Positions 14,549 through 22,973 of a stretch of DNA of 34,738 nt are shown here, in pieces. The stretch spans positions 1 to 34,738 of the forward strand of contig JAGXGN010000111.1 in the NCBI GenBank assembly GCA_024636705.1, read 5' to 3'. The stretch comes from Halomonas sp. GTDB lineage: Bacteria; Pseudomonadota; Gammaproteobacteria; Pseudomonadales; Halomonadaceae. The notes under the pieces were generated by a model. It saw only the letters and a list, made by a program, of their open reading frames with translations, had not been told where the DNA came from and searched no databases. The number at the start of each line of letters is the position of its first letter. The stretch's first letter is position 1. The translations under genes and the position numbers were made by a program.

Positions 14549-16333
14549 TCAGGATGACGATGAATCGAAACGATAATAGCGCTCGATGGCGCCACGCGTG
14601 ATGATACCGGAAATCCGCTTCTGCTTCGGCCGGTTACCATGCTCGACATAGAGCGCATCGACTGCCTGATCGTTGAGTCGTGCAAAGGCCTCGGAAAGTG
14701 TCGCCTGCAGGTGAATCGGGGCCATGTCCAGGCGCTGTCCCGGAATCTCCAGCAAGTCCAGGAGTTCGCTGGAATTCTCATCCTTCGACTCGCCGTGCTC
14801 AATCAACCAGCGCGCCAGGTCGGCCGCCTTGAGGGCGAGCGTCGGCTTGTCGTCGGTGGATCGCTCGATCAATATCCAGACGGGATTGCCCTCCAGCAAT
14901 GCACTGGCCCGTTCCCGTGACACCATTCGATAGGTCCTGACCAGGCTACGCTCCATCACCGCCGGCACCGACACCCGGGACAGGGCCTGCATCAAGGGCT
15001 GCTGGAGGGGATGCAGGCCATGGCGTGTCACGCTGATGAAGAAACCATCGCAACGACAGAGTTGCCGTGAGGTGAGGCAGGAGACCACCACCGCCAGCAT
15101 GCCCGGAAGAATGATGTTGGGATTGTGGGTCAGCTCGAGCAGGGCCATCAGGGCGGCGAGGGGGGCCTGCAGCACCGCGCCCATCATCGCCGCCATGCCG
15201 AGCATGGCATAGAGACCCGGGTCGGCGGAATTCTCCGGCCACATCCAGGCACCCGCCATACCCATCAAGGCACCCGCCGCCGCACCCATCACCAGGACGG
15301 GGCCGATGATGCCGATCGGAATCCCGCTGGCCACGGTGATCGCCGTGAGCAGCAGTTTTGCCACCACCAACACCAGCAGTACATCGATTGCCAGTTCACC
15401 GTTGAGCGAAGCCGCCAGGCTGTCGTAGCCGATCCCCTGAACCTCGGGATACCACCAGGCTACCGCGGCAGTGCCGAAGGCGACCAGCGACAATCGCAAC
15501 CAGAGCGGACGTTCGGTGATCATCGAAGTCTTGGCCACATGGATGAACAGACCCGCCATCAGGCCGATCAACAGAGCGGTCACCAGAATCCAGGGCAGGT
15601 TGGTCATCGACCCGAGGCTCAGGGTGGGCACCTGGAAGGCGGGCTCCGCCCCATAGACCAGTTGTGCCACCAGAGCACCCATGGTAGACGCCAGGATCAC
15701 CGGCATGAACCCCGCGATGGTGTATTCCATGATCACCACTTCCATGGCGAAGATGACCCCGGCAATGGGCGTGTTGAAGGAGGCTGAGATCCCTGCCGCG
15801 GTACCGCAGGCCACCAGGACCCTGAGGCTGTTGTGGGGTAACCGAAGCTGCTGGCCAAGTCCACTGGAGGCCGCCGCGCCCAGATGGATCGAGGGACCCT
15901 CTCGGCCGGCCGAGAGGCCACCGAGCACCGAGATCACTCCGACCCACCACTGATTCAGCCAGTTACGCATAGGAAAGCGCCCCTGATGATGGGTCAATCG
16001 CTCGATGACGTGTCTGACGCCGAGCTTGCGTGCCGCTGGCGGCTGACGCCACAGCAGGACACCGATCAAGGCCACGGCGAGAAGCGGCATGAGGGTTCGG
16101 ACGAACGGGGAGAGTCCCTCGAAGGCTTCCGGGTCCGCCTCCGGCATGAAGACCAGGGCACCCAGATCGATCAAGAGGCGAAAACCGACCATCAGTCCTC
16201 CGGTGATCACCCCGGAGACGACACCCAGCACACATAACTGGGGCAGGGCATCGACATTGGCCAGCTGGCGTCGAAAGGCGTCCAGGCTGAGATCGGGAAA
16301 GCTAAAACGCGGCACTGGGACATTCCTGTTCAT
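14549..16333 (-). CDS. CLC-family chloride channel/transporter with C-terminal CBS region
   Basis: The product is a membrane anion-transport protein of 594 residues with ten or more hydrophobic helices (about 32-460). A cytoplasmic tail (about 475-590) looks like CBS domains. Clear CLC features are G-R-E-G-P (143-147) with the gating glutamate E145, G-T-A-A-G-I-S-A-S-F-N-T-P-I-A-G-V (177-193) and a late G-I-P-I-G-I-I-G-P segment corresponding to G-x-F-x-P. The first filter motif, G-S-G-I-P, is not recognisable; R-K-L-G-V-R-H-V-I-E (102-111) takes its place. The E. coli ClcA position E203 aligns with Val199 (F-A-M-E-V-V). This suggests a channel-like or otherwise altered mechanism; selectivity is unproven. 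The start is ATG 16333, with a weak ribosome-binding site. The gene is divergent from argC. Confidence 0.88.
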   Translation of the reverse strand: MNRNVPVPRFSFPDLSLDAFRRQLANVDALPQLCVLGVVSGVITGGLMVGFRLLIDLGALVFMPEADPEAFEGLSPFVRTLMPLLAVALIGVLLWRQPPAARKLGVRHVIERLTHHQGRFPMRNWLNQWWVGVISVLGGLSAGREGPSIHLGAAASSGLGQQLRLPHNSLRVLVACGTAAGISASFNTPIAGVIFAMEVVIMEYTIAGFMPVILASTMGALVAQLVYGAEPAFQVPTLSLGSMTNLPWILVTALLIGLMAGLFIHVAKTSMITERPLWLRLSLVAFGTAAVAWWYPEVQGIGYDSLAASLNGELAIDVLLVLVVAKLLLTAITVASGIPIGIIGPVLVMGAAAGALMGMAGAWMWPENSADPGLYAMLGMAAMMGAVLQAPLAALMALLELTHNPNIILPGMLAVVVSCLTSRQLCRCDGFFISVTRHGLHPLQQPLMQALSRVSVPAVMERSLVRTYRMVSRERASALLEGNPVWILIERSTDDKPTLALKAADLARWLIEHGESKDENSSELLDLLEIPGQRLDMAPIHLQATLSEAFARLNDQAVDALYVEHGNRPKQKRISGIITRGAIERYYRFDSSSS

Positions 16334-16464
16334 GCGGTTCAGGCGGATGCCCTGGGTAGGGCCCCTTCCCCTTGTGTATCATAACTGTCATGAGAGGTCC
16401 CGGATCGTCGCACAGGCGCCGGGGACCTCATTCCCCCACACCCGGTGACAGTAAGGAGTTCATC

Positions 16465-17499
16465 GTGATCAAGGTCGGAATCGTCGGCGGTACCGGATAC
16501 ACCGGCGTTGAACTGCTACGGCTGCTGGCCCGTCATCCCGAGGTGCATGTCGAGGCCATCACCTCGCGTTCCGAGGCGGGGATGGGCGTCGCTGACATGT
16601 ACCCCAACCTACGCGGCCACTACGATGACCTGGCGTTCTCGGTACCCGATGCCGACCGCCTGGGACGCTGTGATGCCGTCTTCTTCGCTACTCCCCATGG
16701 CGTGGCACACGCCCTGGCGGGCGAACTGCTCGACAAGGGCACCCGGGTCATTGACCTGTCGGCAGACTTTCGTCTGCGCGACGCCGAGGAATGGGCCGAA
16801 TGGTACGGGCAGCCGCATGGGGCGCCGCAGCTTCTCCATGAAGCCGTCTATGGTCTGCCCGAGATGAATCGCGAGACGATTCGCCAGGCTCGCCTGGTCG
16901 CGGTGCCGGGCTGCTATCCCACCGCTGTCCAACTCGGTCTCATACCCCTGCTGGAAGCCGGTCTGATAGACGTGGAACACCTGATCGCCGACTGCAAGTC
17001 GGGGGTCACTGGCGCAGGGCGCTCGGCCAAGGTGCCCTCCCTGATGGCCGAGGCCAGTGAATCCATGAAGGCCTATGGCGCCGCCGGGCATCGTCACCTT
17101 CCGGAGATTCGCCAGGGCCTCGGTGATGCCGCCAACCAGCCAGTGGGACTGACCTTCGTCCCACACCTGACACCGATGATCCGCGGCATCCATGCCACCC
17201 TCTACGGGCGGCTGACGGTAGAGCCTGGTGATCTTCAGGCCCTCTTCGAAGACCGCTTCACCAACGAGCCGTTCGTCGATGTCATGCCGGCGGGAAGCCA
17301 CCCGGAGACGCGCAGCGTCAAGGGCGCCAACCTCTGTCGCCTGGCCGTCCACCGGCCAGGCAAGGGGGATACCGTCGTCGTGCTGTCGGTAATCGACAAT
17401 CTGGTGAAGGGCGCATCCGGGCAGGCCATCCAGAATCTCAACCTGATGTTCGGCTTCGCGGAAAATGCCGGCCTGGAGGCCCCGGCCATGATGCCCTGA
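16465..17499 (+). CDS. argC: N-acetyl-gamma-glutamyl-phosphate reductase
   Basis: ArgC is the NADPH-dependent reductase of the third step of arginine biosynthesis. From the GTG at 16465 (AAGGAG 6 bases upstream) it has 344 residues (E. coli 334). The N-terminal Rossmann motif is [14 protein letters not shown] (4-17). The catalytic cysteine is C150 in V-P-G-C-Y-P-T-A, and H-R-H-x-P-E, which supplies the catalytic His, follows. An upstream in-frame extension to 16372 is rejected because the Rossmann strand must be N-terminal and the ribosome-binding site fits the GTG. It stands apart from other arg genes and is divergent from the CLC gene across a 131-base gap. Confidence 0.97.
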   Translation: MIKVGIVGGTGYTGVELLRLLARHPEVHVEAITSRSEAGMGVADMYPNLRGHYDDLAFSVPDADRLGRCDAVFFATPHGVAHALAGELLDKGTRVIDLSADFRLRDAEEWAEWYGQPHGAPQLLHEAVYGLPEMNRETIRQARLVAVPGCYPTAVQLGLIPLLEAGLIDVEHLIADCKSGVTGAGRSAKVPSLMAEASESMKAYGAAGHRHLPEIRQGLGDAANQPVGLTFVPHLTPMIRGIHATLYGRLTVEPGDLQALFEDRFTNEPFVDVMPAGSHPETRSVKGANLCRLAVHRPGKGDTVVVLSVIDNLVKGASGQAIQNLNLMFGFAENAGLEAPAMMP

Positions 17500-17525
17500 C
17501 ACCATCTCCAGGATACCGAGGGGCG

Positions 17526-17620
17526 CCGGGGGCAAGTCGGAGAGGAGGTCCTACGCCAGGGATGGCGTCGGTAGCGCCCAGGGAAGGGTTCACAGCGCCT
17601 CCTCGTAGACCTGCCCCCGG
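17526..17620. repeat. GC-rich inverted-repeat element between argC and erpA
   Basis: Two 23-base arms (17526-17548 and 17598-17620) are inverted copies with five mismatches: a shared CCGGGGGCA, then GTC, then AGGAGG. They flank a 49-base centre with its own hairpin, CGCC-AGGGAT-GGCG (17554-17567), and a second AGGGA repeat. It looks like a dispersed, structured intergenic repeat of the REP/BIME type. I saw no second copy in this window, so the repeat status is inference. Confidence 0.5.
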
Positions 17621-17647
17621 AATAGCACCGAGGAGGCTTCCACAAAG

Positions 17648-17677
17648 TTGACCTTTTTGCTCGGGATTGTGGATAAT
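17648..17677 (+). promoter_or_regulatory. Predicted erpA promoter with overlapping DnaA box
   Basis: TTGACC (17648-17653), an 18-base spacer and GATAAT (17672-17677) form a good sigma70 promoter, 42 bases before the erpA ATG. A perfect DnaA box (TTATCCACA on the minus strand) at 17668-17676 covers the -10. DnaA bound there would be expected to repress. Confidence 0.6.
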
Positions 17678-17718
17678 CACGGGACGAATCGTGTCATTTC
17701 CCTCGAGGGAGCTCTCCT

Positions 17719-18072
17719 ATGAGCCTTGCCGAATCCTTTGTTCCCACGCCCTTGATGCTTTCCGACAACGCCCGGGCGCGTCTGCGGACGCTTATCGGCG
17801 AGGAAGGCTCATCGGACCTGAAGCTGCGCGTCTACGTGACCGGTGGCGGCTGCTCAGGCTTCCAGTATGGCTTCGATTTCGCTGAAGAAGTCGCCGAAGA
17901 CGATACGCTGATCCCCTTCGGCGAGGTTGCCCTGGTCGTCGACCCCCTCTCTTATCAGTACCTGGTGGGCTCCACGGTGGACTACGAGGAGGGCCTTGCT
18001 GGTGCCCGTTTCCTGGTCCAGAACCCCAACGCCACCTCGACCTGCGGCTGTGGTGCCTCTTTTATGGTTTGA
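17719..18072 (+). CDS. erpA: Iron-sulfur cluster insertion protein ErpA (A-type carrier)
   Basis: ErpA receives Fe-S clusters from the Isc/Suf scaffolds and delivers them to apo-proteins, including the isoprenoid enzymes IspG and IspH. It has 117 residues (E. coli 114). The three conserved cluster-ligand cysteines are C45 in [11 protein letters not shown] and C109/C111 in S-T-C-G-C-G-A-S-F. The motif spacing and the [13 protein letters not shown] segment favour ErpA over IscA or SufA. GAGGGAG precedes the ATG. It appears to have its own promoter (17648-17677). In many gammaproteobacteria erpA lies near hemL, and here the two are 4.6 kb apart. Confidence 0.93.
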   Translation: MSLAESFVPTPLMLSDNARARLRTLIGEEGSSDLKLRVYVTGGGCSGFQYGFDFAEEVAEDDTLIPFGEVALVVDPLSYQYLVGSTVDYEEGLAGARFLVQNPNATSTCGCGASFMV

Positions 18073-18178
18073 ATACTCGTTGAGTCCATCGGGGTTCGCG
18101 GACTTGACGGCCCCGGTGAACCTCGCCATGGTTGAAAGGGCGTATCTCAACAGTCAATTCCCAGAAAAAGGGTGTCAC

Positions 18179-18964
18179 ATGAAAGAATCTTCCAAGGCTT
18201 CAACCTTGTTGACGTCATCCTCCCTCGCCGTCGCCCTGACGCTCGGCATCGCAGGCCATGCCGTCGCGCAGACCCCCAGTGTCAATGTCGTGACCGACCC
18301 CAGTTTCGTGCCCTTCGAGATGCTGGATTCCGAGACCGGGGAAATGATCGGTTTCGACATGGACATCATCAACGAGGTGGCGGAACGTGCCGGCTTCGAG
18401 GTGAACCTGACCACCATCGAATTCGCCGGGATCATTCCCGCCATCCAGACCGGTAATCAGGAAATCGCCATTGCCGGGGTCACCATCACCGAAGAACGCG
18501 CCGAGATCGTCGACTTCTCGGATCCCTACTATGATTCCGGCCTGCGCATCATCGTGCGTGCCGACAACGACAGCGTCGAGACCATCGAGGACCTGGAGGG
18601 TCTGTCCGTCGCCACCCGTATCGGCTCCACCAGCTATGACTTCCTCCAGGAGAACCTGGGCGACAGCGCCGACATCACGCCCTACCCGGGCAACAGCGAC
18701 ATGTACATGGCCTTGCTGGGTCGCAATGTGGACGCTGCCTTCTACGACGCCCCCAATGTCTCCTACTTTGCCAGAACCCGTGGCGAAGGCCGCACCAAGG
18801 TGGTCGGTCCCCTCTACGCCGGTCAGCAGTACGGCATCGTCTTCCACAAAGGCAGCGAGTGGGTTGAGCCGACCAACGAGGCGTTGGCCTCCATGCAAGA
18901 GGACGGCACCTACGCCGAGATCTTCGAAAAGTGGTTCGGCGAAGCTCCTCCCAGTGAAGAATAA
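18179..18964 (+). CDS. Periplasmic substrate-binding protein of a polar amino acid ABC transporter (GlnH-like)
   Basis: The start is ATG 18179 with AAGGG 6 bases upstream, giving 261 residues. A Sec signal peptide occupies about residues 1-30 (hydrophobic core S-L-A-V-A-L-T-L-G-I-A-G, cleavage near A-V-A|Q). The mature part is a type II binding protein of the SBP_bac_3 class: F-V-P-F-E near the start, G-F-D-M-D-I-I-N-E-V-A-E, and the ligand-contact segment I-A-G-V-T-I-T-E-E-R. These match glutamine/polar amino acid receptors, but the exact ligand cannot be read from sequence. The permease and ATPase follow on the same strand. A GC-rich hairpin (19010-19038) between this gene and the permease probably favours accumulation of the receptor. 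Confidence 0.9.
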   Translation: MKESSKASTLLTSSSLAVALTLGIAGHAVAQTPSVNVVTDPSFVPFEMLDSETGEMIGFDMDIINEVAERAGFEVNLTTIEFAGIIPAIQTGNQEIAIAGVTITEERAEIVDFSDPYYDSGLRIIVRADNDSVETIEDLEGLSVATRIGSTSYDFLQENLGDSADITPYPGNSDMYMALLGRNVDAAFYDAPNVSYFARTRGEGRTKVVGPLYAGQQYGIVFHKGSEWVEPTNEALASMQEDGTYAEIFEKWFGEAPPSEE

Positions 18965-19009
18965 TGGCTGAGATGCCCTGAGCATCCCACCTGTAGCGGG
19001 ATAACGAGT

Positions 19010-19038
19010 GGGGCCGGGTGGTACGAACCCCCGGCCCC
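19010..19038 (+). other. Intercistronic hairpin between receptor and permease genes
   Basis: GGGGCCGGG pairs with CCCGGCCCC (9 bp) around an 11-base loop. There is no T-tract. It sits 45 bases after the receptor stop and 29 bases before the permease GTG. Such hairpins between receptor and permease genes are known to protect upstream mRNA or to cause partial termination. Confidence 0.55.
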
Positions 19039-19067
19039 CTGGTGTTTCTGAACCGGGAGAATCTCTC

Positions 19068-19739
19068 GTGGAAGTGACCTTTCAATTCGACTGGGCGGCA
19101 GCATTCGGTTCCATTCCTCACCTGCTGCCGGGTATTCCCTGGACCCTCATTATCTCCTTCGGCGGTCTGGCCATCGGCTTCTTCATTGGCATCTTCTTTG
19201 GCCTGCTGCGAATCAGTCCGCTGCGCTGGATGCGCTGGCCGGCCATCCTCTATATCGAGGTATTCCGGGGTACTCCCATCCTGGTACAGGTCCTGTTCAT
19301 CTTCTATGGTCTGCCTCAACTGCTCGGTGGTCCCATCAATGCCCTGACCGCGGGGATCGCCGCCATCGCCGTCAATTCCGGCGCCTACATTTCCGAGGTG
19401 GTGCGGGGCGGTGTCCAATCCATCGAACGCGGCCAGCGCGAAGCCTCGCTGTCCCTCGGCCTGTCACGGACGCAGGCTTTCCGTTACGTTATCTGGCCAC
19501 AAGCCTTGAGGCGCATGATCCCACCACTGGGCAATCAGGCCATCATCAGTATCAAGGACACGTCACTGTTCTCGGTCATCGGCGTGGGAGAGCTGGTTCG
19601 CCAGGGGCAGATCTACATTGCCACCACCTTCACCGCCCTGGAGGTGTACTTCATGGTGGCGATGATGTATCTGGCCATTACCTGGAGCCTCTCCATTGTC
19701 CTGCGCCTGATCGAAAACAAGGGCCTGGTCGGTCAATAA
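19068..19739 (+). CDS. Polar amino acid ABC transporter permease (GlnP/HisM type)
   Basis: The start is GTG 19068, 7 bases after GGGAGA, giving 223 residues beginning [13 protein letters not shown]. This resembles the N-terminus of GlnP (F-D-W...L-P/E-G...T-L). Five hydrophobic helices are visible. The EAA loop that contacts the ATPase reads [16 protein letters not shown] (near 120-140), followed by the typical [20 protein letters not shown] motif. A single permease gene is present, so the membrane part is likely a homodimer. The ATPase gene starts 13 bases after its stop. Confidence 0.92.
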   Translation: MEVTFQFDWAAAFGSIPHLLPGIPWTLIISFGGLAIGFFIGIFFGLLRISPLRWMRWPAILYIEVFRGTPILVQVLFIFYGLPQLLGGPINALTAGIAAIAVNSGAYISEVVRGGVQSIERGQREASLSLGLSRTQAFRYVIWPQALRRMIPPLGNQAIISIKDTSLFSVIGVGELVRQGQIYIATTFTALEVYFMVAMMYLAITWSLSIVLRLIENKGLVGQ

Positions 19740-19752
19740 CGGAGACCTGAAG

Positions 19753-20520
19753 ATGACAGAGCGCAATTCAACCGAGACACCCATCGTGCGGATGGAGAAG
19801 GTCAACAAGCACTTCGGCAGCCTCCACGTGCTCAAGGACATCGACCTCGATGTGAAGAAAGGCGAGGTCGTCGTGGTCATTGGCGCCAGTGGCTCGGGGA
19901 AGTCGACCCTCATCCGCTGCATCAATGGTCTCGAGGAATTTCAGCAGGGCCATATCCAGGTCGATGGCAAGGACCTGGAACCCTTCGGCAAGAGCGGCAA
20001 GGCCCTGCAGAAGATTCGTACCGAAGTCGGCATGGTCTTCCAGCAATTCAACCTCTTTCCCCACCTCAGCGTTCTCGATAACGTGATCCTGGCTCCCATG
20101 AAGGTTCGGGGCTGGAGCCGCGGCGATGCGGTCGAGACGGCCGACCGATTGCTCGAGCGTGTGGGTATCTCCGACCAGGCAGTAAAGCATCCCAGTCAGC
20201 TCTCCGGTGGCCAGCAGCAGCGCGTCGCCCTGGCCCGAGCCCTGGCCATGGAACCGCGATTGATGCTGTTCGATGAACCGACCTCGGCGTTGGACCCGGA
20301 GATGATCGGCGAAGTCCTCGATGCCATGCGCGAACTGGCCAAGGAAGGCATGACCATGATCATCGTCACCCACGAGATGGGGTTCGCCCGTGAAGTCGCC
20401 GATCGGGTGGTTTACATCCACCTTGGCGAGATCGCAGAAGTCGGGCCTCCCGAACGGATCTTCGATCAACCCGATGACGACAGGACGCGCAGCTTCCTGG
20501 CAAGGGTGCTCAAGCACTGA
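19753..20520 (+). CDS. Polar amino acid ABC transporter ATP-binding protein (GlnQ type)
   Basis: This 255-residue ATPase powers the importer encoded by the two genes before it. Walker A is G-A-S-G-S-G-K-S-T (44-52). The Q-loop is in [10 protein letters not shown], the signature is L-S-G-G-Q-Q-Q, Walker B is [12 protein letters not shown], and the H-loop is in V-T-H-E-M-G-F-A. The last is a hallmark of the GlnQ/HisP subfamily. GGAGA lies upstream of ATG 19753. A strong terminator lies 50 bases after the stop, so the operon ends here and the transcript does not run into the origin region. Confidence 0.94.
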   Translation: MTERNSTETPIVRMEKVNKHFGSLHVLKDIDLDVKKGEVVVVIGASGSGKSTLIRCINGLEEFQQGHIQVDGKDLEPFGKSGKALQKIRTEVGMVFQQFNLFPHLSVLDNVILAPMKVRGWSRGDAVETADRLLERVGISDQAVKHPSQLSGGQQQRVALARALAMEPRLMLFDEPTSALDPEMIGEVLDAMRELAKEGMTMIIVTHEMGFAREVADRVVYIHLGEIAEVGPPERIFDQPDDDRTRSFLARVLKH

Positions 20521-20570
20521 ACAGTGAACAAATAACACAGAATCCGGCTAACAACGCCGCTGTACGAGAG

Positions 20571-20598
20571 GGCCTGTCGATGCGACAGGCCTTTTTTT
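20571..20598 (+). terminator. Rho-independent terminator of the ABC transporter operon
   Basis: GGCCTGTCG, loop ATG and CGACAGGCC form a perfect 9-bp stem followed by seven T residues. It isolates the adjacent origin region from leftward-side transcription. Confidence 0.92.
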
Positions 20599-20885
20599 CG
20601 GCCTTTTTCGGCTGTGGATAGAATATCTCCACAAGACCTTTCCATCGCGCTGTATCCACCGCGATCAGCGACCTCGTTGCAGTGGCGAGAGGCTGTTGAC
20701 AGTCGGGTTGACAAGCCGGGTATCCGGCAGTGGATAAGCGGTGATAGCGATCCCTTGTGGGTAAGACCGCATTTCGTGCACAGCTTCATGACAGCCCGTA
20801 CGCAGGCCAAACCCCTCTTGTCCAGCTTTTGGTCAACAATTCATTCCATTGTTATTTATAGGGAAAAATGACTTATCCCCGTATT

Positions 20886-20894
20886 TTATACACA
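20886..20894 (+). promoter_or_regulatory. DnaA box (perfect TTATACACA) inside the AT-rich part of oriC
   Basis: An exact match to TTATNCACA, set in the middle of the 70% A+T segment. It is the strongest single box of the origin candidate, and its position next to the putative unwinding element resembles R1 of E. coli. Confidence 0.75.
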
Positions 20895-20996
20895 CCAGTA
20901 GTTACTACAACAACAGAACTTCTCTTTATTAATCTGTATTAATTGATACTGAAGGGTCGATGAAGACCGGTTCGAGGAATCCGGATGTGGAAAACC

Positions 20997-21025
20997 CTGA
21001 CGATGATCCACAGGGGGTTTATACT
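20997..21025 (+). promoter_or_regulatory. Predicted mnmG promoter at the edge of oriC
   Basis: CTGACG (20997-21002), a 17-base spacer and TATACT (21020-21025) lie about 44 bases before the mnmG start codon. One DnaA box-like site lies inside the spacer and another just upstream, so transcription and DnaA binding are likely linked, as known for the gidA (mnmG) promoter in E. coli. Confidence 0.55.
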
Positions 21026-21068
21026 GCCCCGTTGATCGCTCACCCGACCGAACCAGTGAGGTGGCCCC

Positions 21069-22973
21069 TTGAATTACCCAGACCGCTTCGACGTCATCGT
21101 CATCGGCGGAGGCCATGCGGGAACCGAAGCCGCCCTGGCTTCCGCTCGCATGGGTTGTCAGACTCTGTTGCTCACGCACAACATCGAGACCCTCGGCCAG
21201 ATGTCCTGCAATCCCGCCATCGGCGGGATTGGCAAGAGTCATCTCGTCAAGGAAATCGATGCACTCGGCGGTGCCATGGGGATTGCCACCGACCTGGGGG
21301 GTATCCAGTTTCGTGTACTCAATGCCCGCAAGGGGCCAGCGGTCCGCGCTACCCGCGCACAAGCCGACCGGATTCGCTACAAGGCCGCCATCCGAGGCCT
21401 GCTGGAAAACCAGCCGAACCTGACGCTCTTCCAGCAGGCCGCCGGTGATCTGATCGTCGAGAACAACAGCGTGCGCGGCGTGGTCACCGAAACGGGGATC
21501 CGCTTTCTCGGCGAGACCGTGGTGCTGTGTACCGGGACCTTCCTGGGCGGCATCATCCATATCGGTCTCGACCAGTCCCGTGGTGGGCGTGCCGGCGATC
21601 CCCCGTCCAACGTCCTTGCCCAACGCCTGCGCGCCTTTCCCTTCCGGGTCGACAGGCTCAAGACCGGCACGCCTCCTCGCCTGGATGCCAGGAGCCTCGA
21701 CATCCCGCGACTCGAGGAACAGCCGGGTGACACCCCGACGCCGGTGATGTCCTTCCTCGGCCATCCTGGACAGCATCCGCGGCAGGTGAGCTGTCATATC
21801 GCCCATACCAACGAGCGAACCCACGAGATCATCCTGGCGAATCTCGACCGTTCGCCGATGTACTCCGGGGCGATCGAGGGAATCGGCCCTCGTTACTGCC
21901 CATCCATCGAGGACAAGGTTCACCGTTTCGCCGACAAGACCAGCCACCAGATCTTCATTGAACCCGAGGGGTTGGATACCCATGAGCTCTACCCCAACGG
22001 CATCTCGACCTCGCTGCCCTTTGATGTGCAATTGCAGGTAGTCCGCTCGATCGAGGGTCTGGAAAACGCCCACATCACCCGGCCGGGGTATGCCATCGAA
22101 TACGATTTCTTCGATCCTCGGGATCTCAAGCACTCCCTGGAAACCAAATTCATCCACAACCTCTTCTTCGCCGGGCAGATCAACGGTACCACCGGGTATG
22201 AGGAGGCCGCGGCGCAGGGGCTTCTGGCAGGATTGAATGCGGGTCGGCGGACACAGGGCCTGGAAGCCTGGTGGCCGCGTCGTGACGAGGCGTATCTGGG
22301 TGTGCTGGTCGACGATCTGATCAGCCTGGGTACCAGAGAGCCCTATCGCATGTTCACCTCGCGAGCCGAGTACCGGCTCCTGCTGCGCGAGGACAATGCC
22401 GACCTGCGACTCACCGAGACCGGTCGTGAGCTGGGTCTGGTGGACGAGGATCGCTGGCGGGCCTTCGCCATCAAGCGCGAGGCCATCGAACGCGAAAGCA
22501 CACGCTTGCAGGCGACCTGGGTCCAGCCCGGCAGCGCCGCCGCCGAGGCGGTAGCCGAGAAGACCGGCAAATCGCTAGCCCGGGAGTACAGTCTGATGGA
22601 TCTGCTCAGGCGCCCGGAGCTGACCCATGCCGATCTCACCCGCCTTCCCGGTATCGAGATCACGACTGTCGAGGACGAGGCGGTGGTCGAACAGGTTCAG
22701 GTCCAGGCGAAATACCAGGGCTATATCGCACGACAGCAGGATGATATCGACCGGCTCAAGCGCCATGAGGGAACCGTCCTGCCGTCCGATCTGGACTATG
22801 CAGCGGTACAGGGGCTCTCTCACGAGATTCGCCAGAAGTTCGAGGAAGCGCGTCCGCAGACCCTGGCCCAGGCATCACGGATCTCCGGCGTGACCCCGGC
22901 CGCCGTTTCCATCCTGCTGATCCACCTCAAGAAGCGTCGCCTGCTGAACGATCAGAAGGTCGTCAGTGCATGA
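21069..22973 (+). CDS. mnmG: tRNA uridine-5-carboxymethylaminomethyl modification enzyme MnmG (GidA)
   Basis: MnmG is the FAD/NADH-dependent partner of MnmE in modifying U34 of tRNAs. It has 634 residues (E. coli 629). The N-terminal FAD-binding motif is [16 protein letters not shown], with G-G-G-H-A-G at 13-18. It is followed by [12 protein letters not shown] and the family motif [10 protein letters not shown]. The start is a TTG at 21069, preceded by GAGGTGG; no better ATG fits the conserved N-terminus (N-Y-P-D-R-F-D). The gene adjoins the candidate oriC, the classic gidA position, and overlaps rsmG by four bases. Confidence 0.97.
   Translation: MNYPDRFDVIVIGGGHAGTEAALASARMGCQTLLLTHNIETLGQMSCNPAIGGIGKSHLVKEIDALGGAMGIATDLGGIQFRVLNARKGPAVRATRAQADRIRYKAAIRGLLENQPNLTLFQQAAGDLIVENNSVRGVVTETGIRFLGETVVLCTGTFLGGIIHIGLDQSRGGRAGDPPSNVLAQRLRAFPFRVDRLKTGTPPRLDARSLDIPRLEEQPGDTPTPVMSFLGHPGQHPRQVSCHIAHTNERTHEIILANLDRSPMYSGAIEGIGPRYCPSIEDKVHRFADKTSHQIFIEPEGLDTHELYPNGISTSLPFDVQLQVVRSIEGLENAHITRPGYAIEYDFFDPRDLKHSLETKFIHNLFFAGQINGTTGYEEAAAQGLLAGLNAGRRTQGLEAWWPRRDEAYLGVLVDDLISLGTREPYRMFTSRAEYRLLLREDNADLRLTETGRELGLVDEDRWRAFAIKREAIERESTRLQATWVQPGSAAAEAVAEKTGKSLAREYSLMDLLRRPELTHADLTRLPGIEITTVEDEAVVEQVQVQAKYQGYIARQQDDIDRLKRHEGTVLPSDLDYAAVQGLSHEIRQKFEEARPQTLAQASRISGVTPAAVSILLIHLKKRRLLNDQKVVSA

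Larger units (their letters stand above)
20600..21030. other. Candidate chromosomal replication origin (oriC) upstream of mnmG
   Basis: This fills the 548-base gene-free gap before mnmG. DnaA box-like 9-mers, consensus TTATNCACA: 20613-20621 (minus, CTATCCACA), 20729-20737 (minus, TTATCCACT), 20756-20764 (minus, TTACCCACA), 20886-20894 (plus, TTATACACA, perfect), 20986-20994 (minus, TTTTCCACA) and 21004-21012 (plus, TGATCCACA). There are also several two-mismatch sites. From 20831 to 20950 the sequence is about 70% A+T (my count 84/120), far above the surroundings, and contains TATTAAT twice at a 10-base period (20927 and 20937). This fits a DNA unwinding element. As in E. coli, the AT-rich part lies between the main box cluster and mnmG. 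GATC sites are few (20663, 20749, 21005, 21034). Confidence 0.82.

Noticed and set aside
15125-15787. Plus-strand open frame rich in His, Gln, Gly and Arg, opposite the CLC gene
   Set aside because: The biased composition is typical of the complementary frame of a membrane protein gene; there is no supporting signal.
20936-20948. IHF site in oriC (TTGATA with spaced YAA)
   Set aside because: Only the TTGATA half matches; the YAA part reads GTA, so support is insufficient.
20886-22157. 423-codon minus-strand open frame covering oriC and the first half of mnmG
   Set aside because: Mostly antisense to mnmG, with no ribosome-binding site or family resemblance, and it would end inside the AT-rich origin segment.
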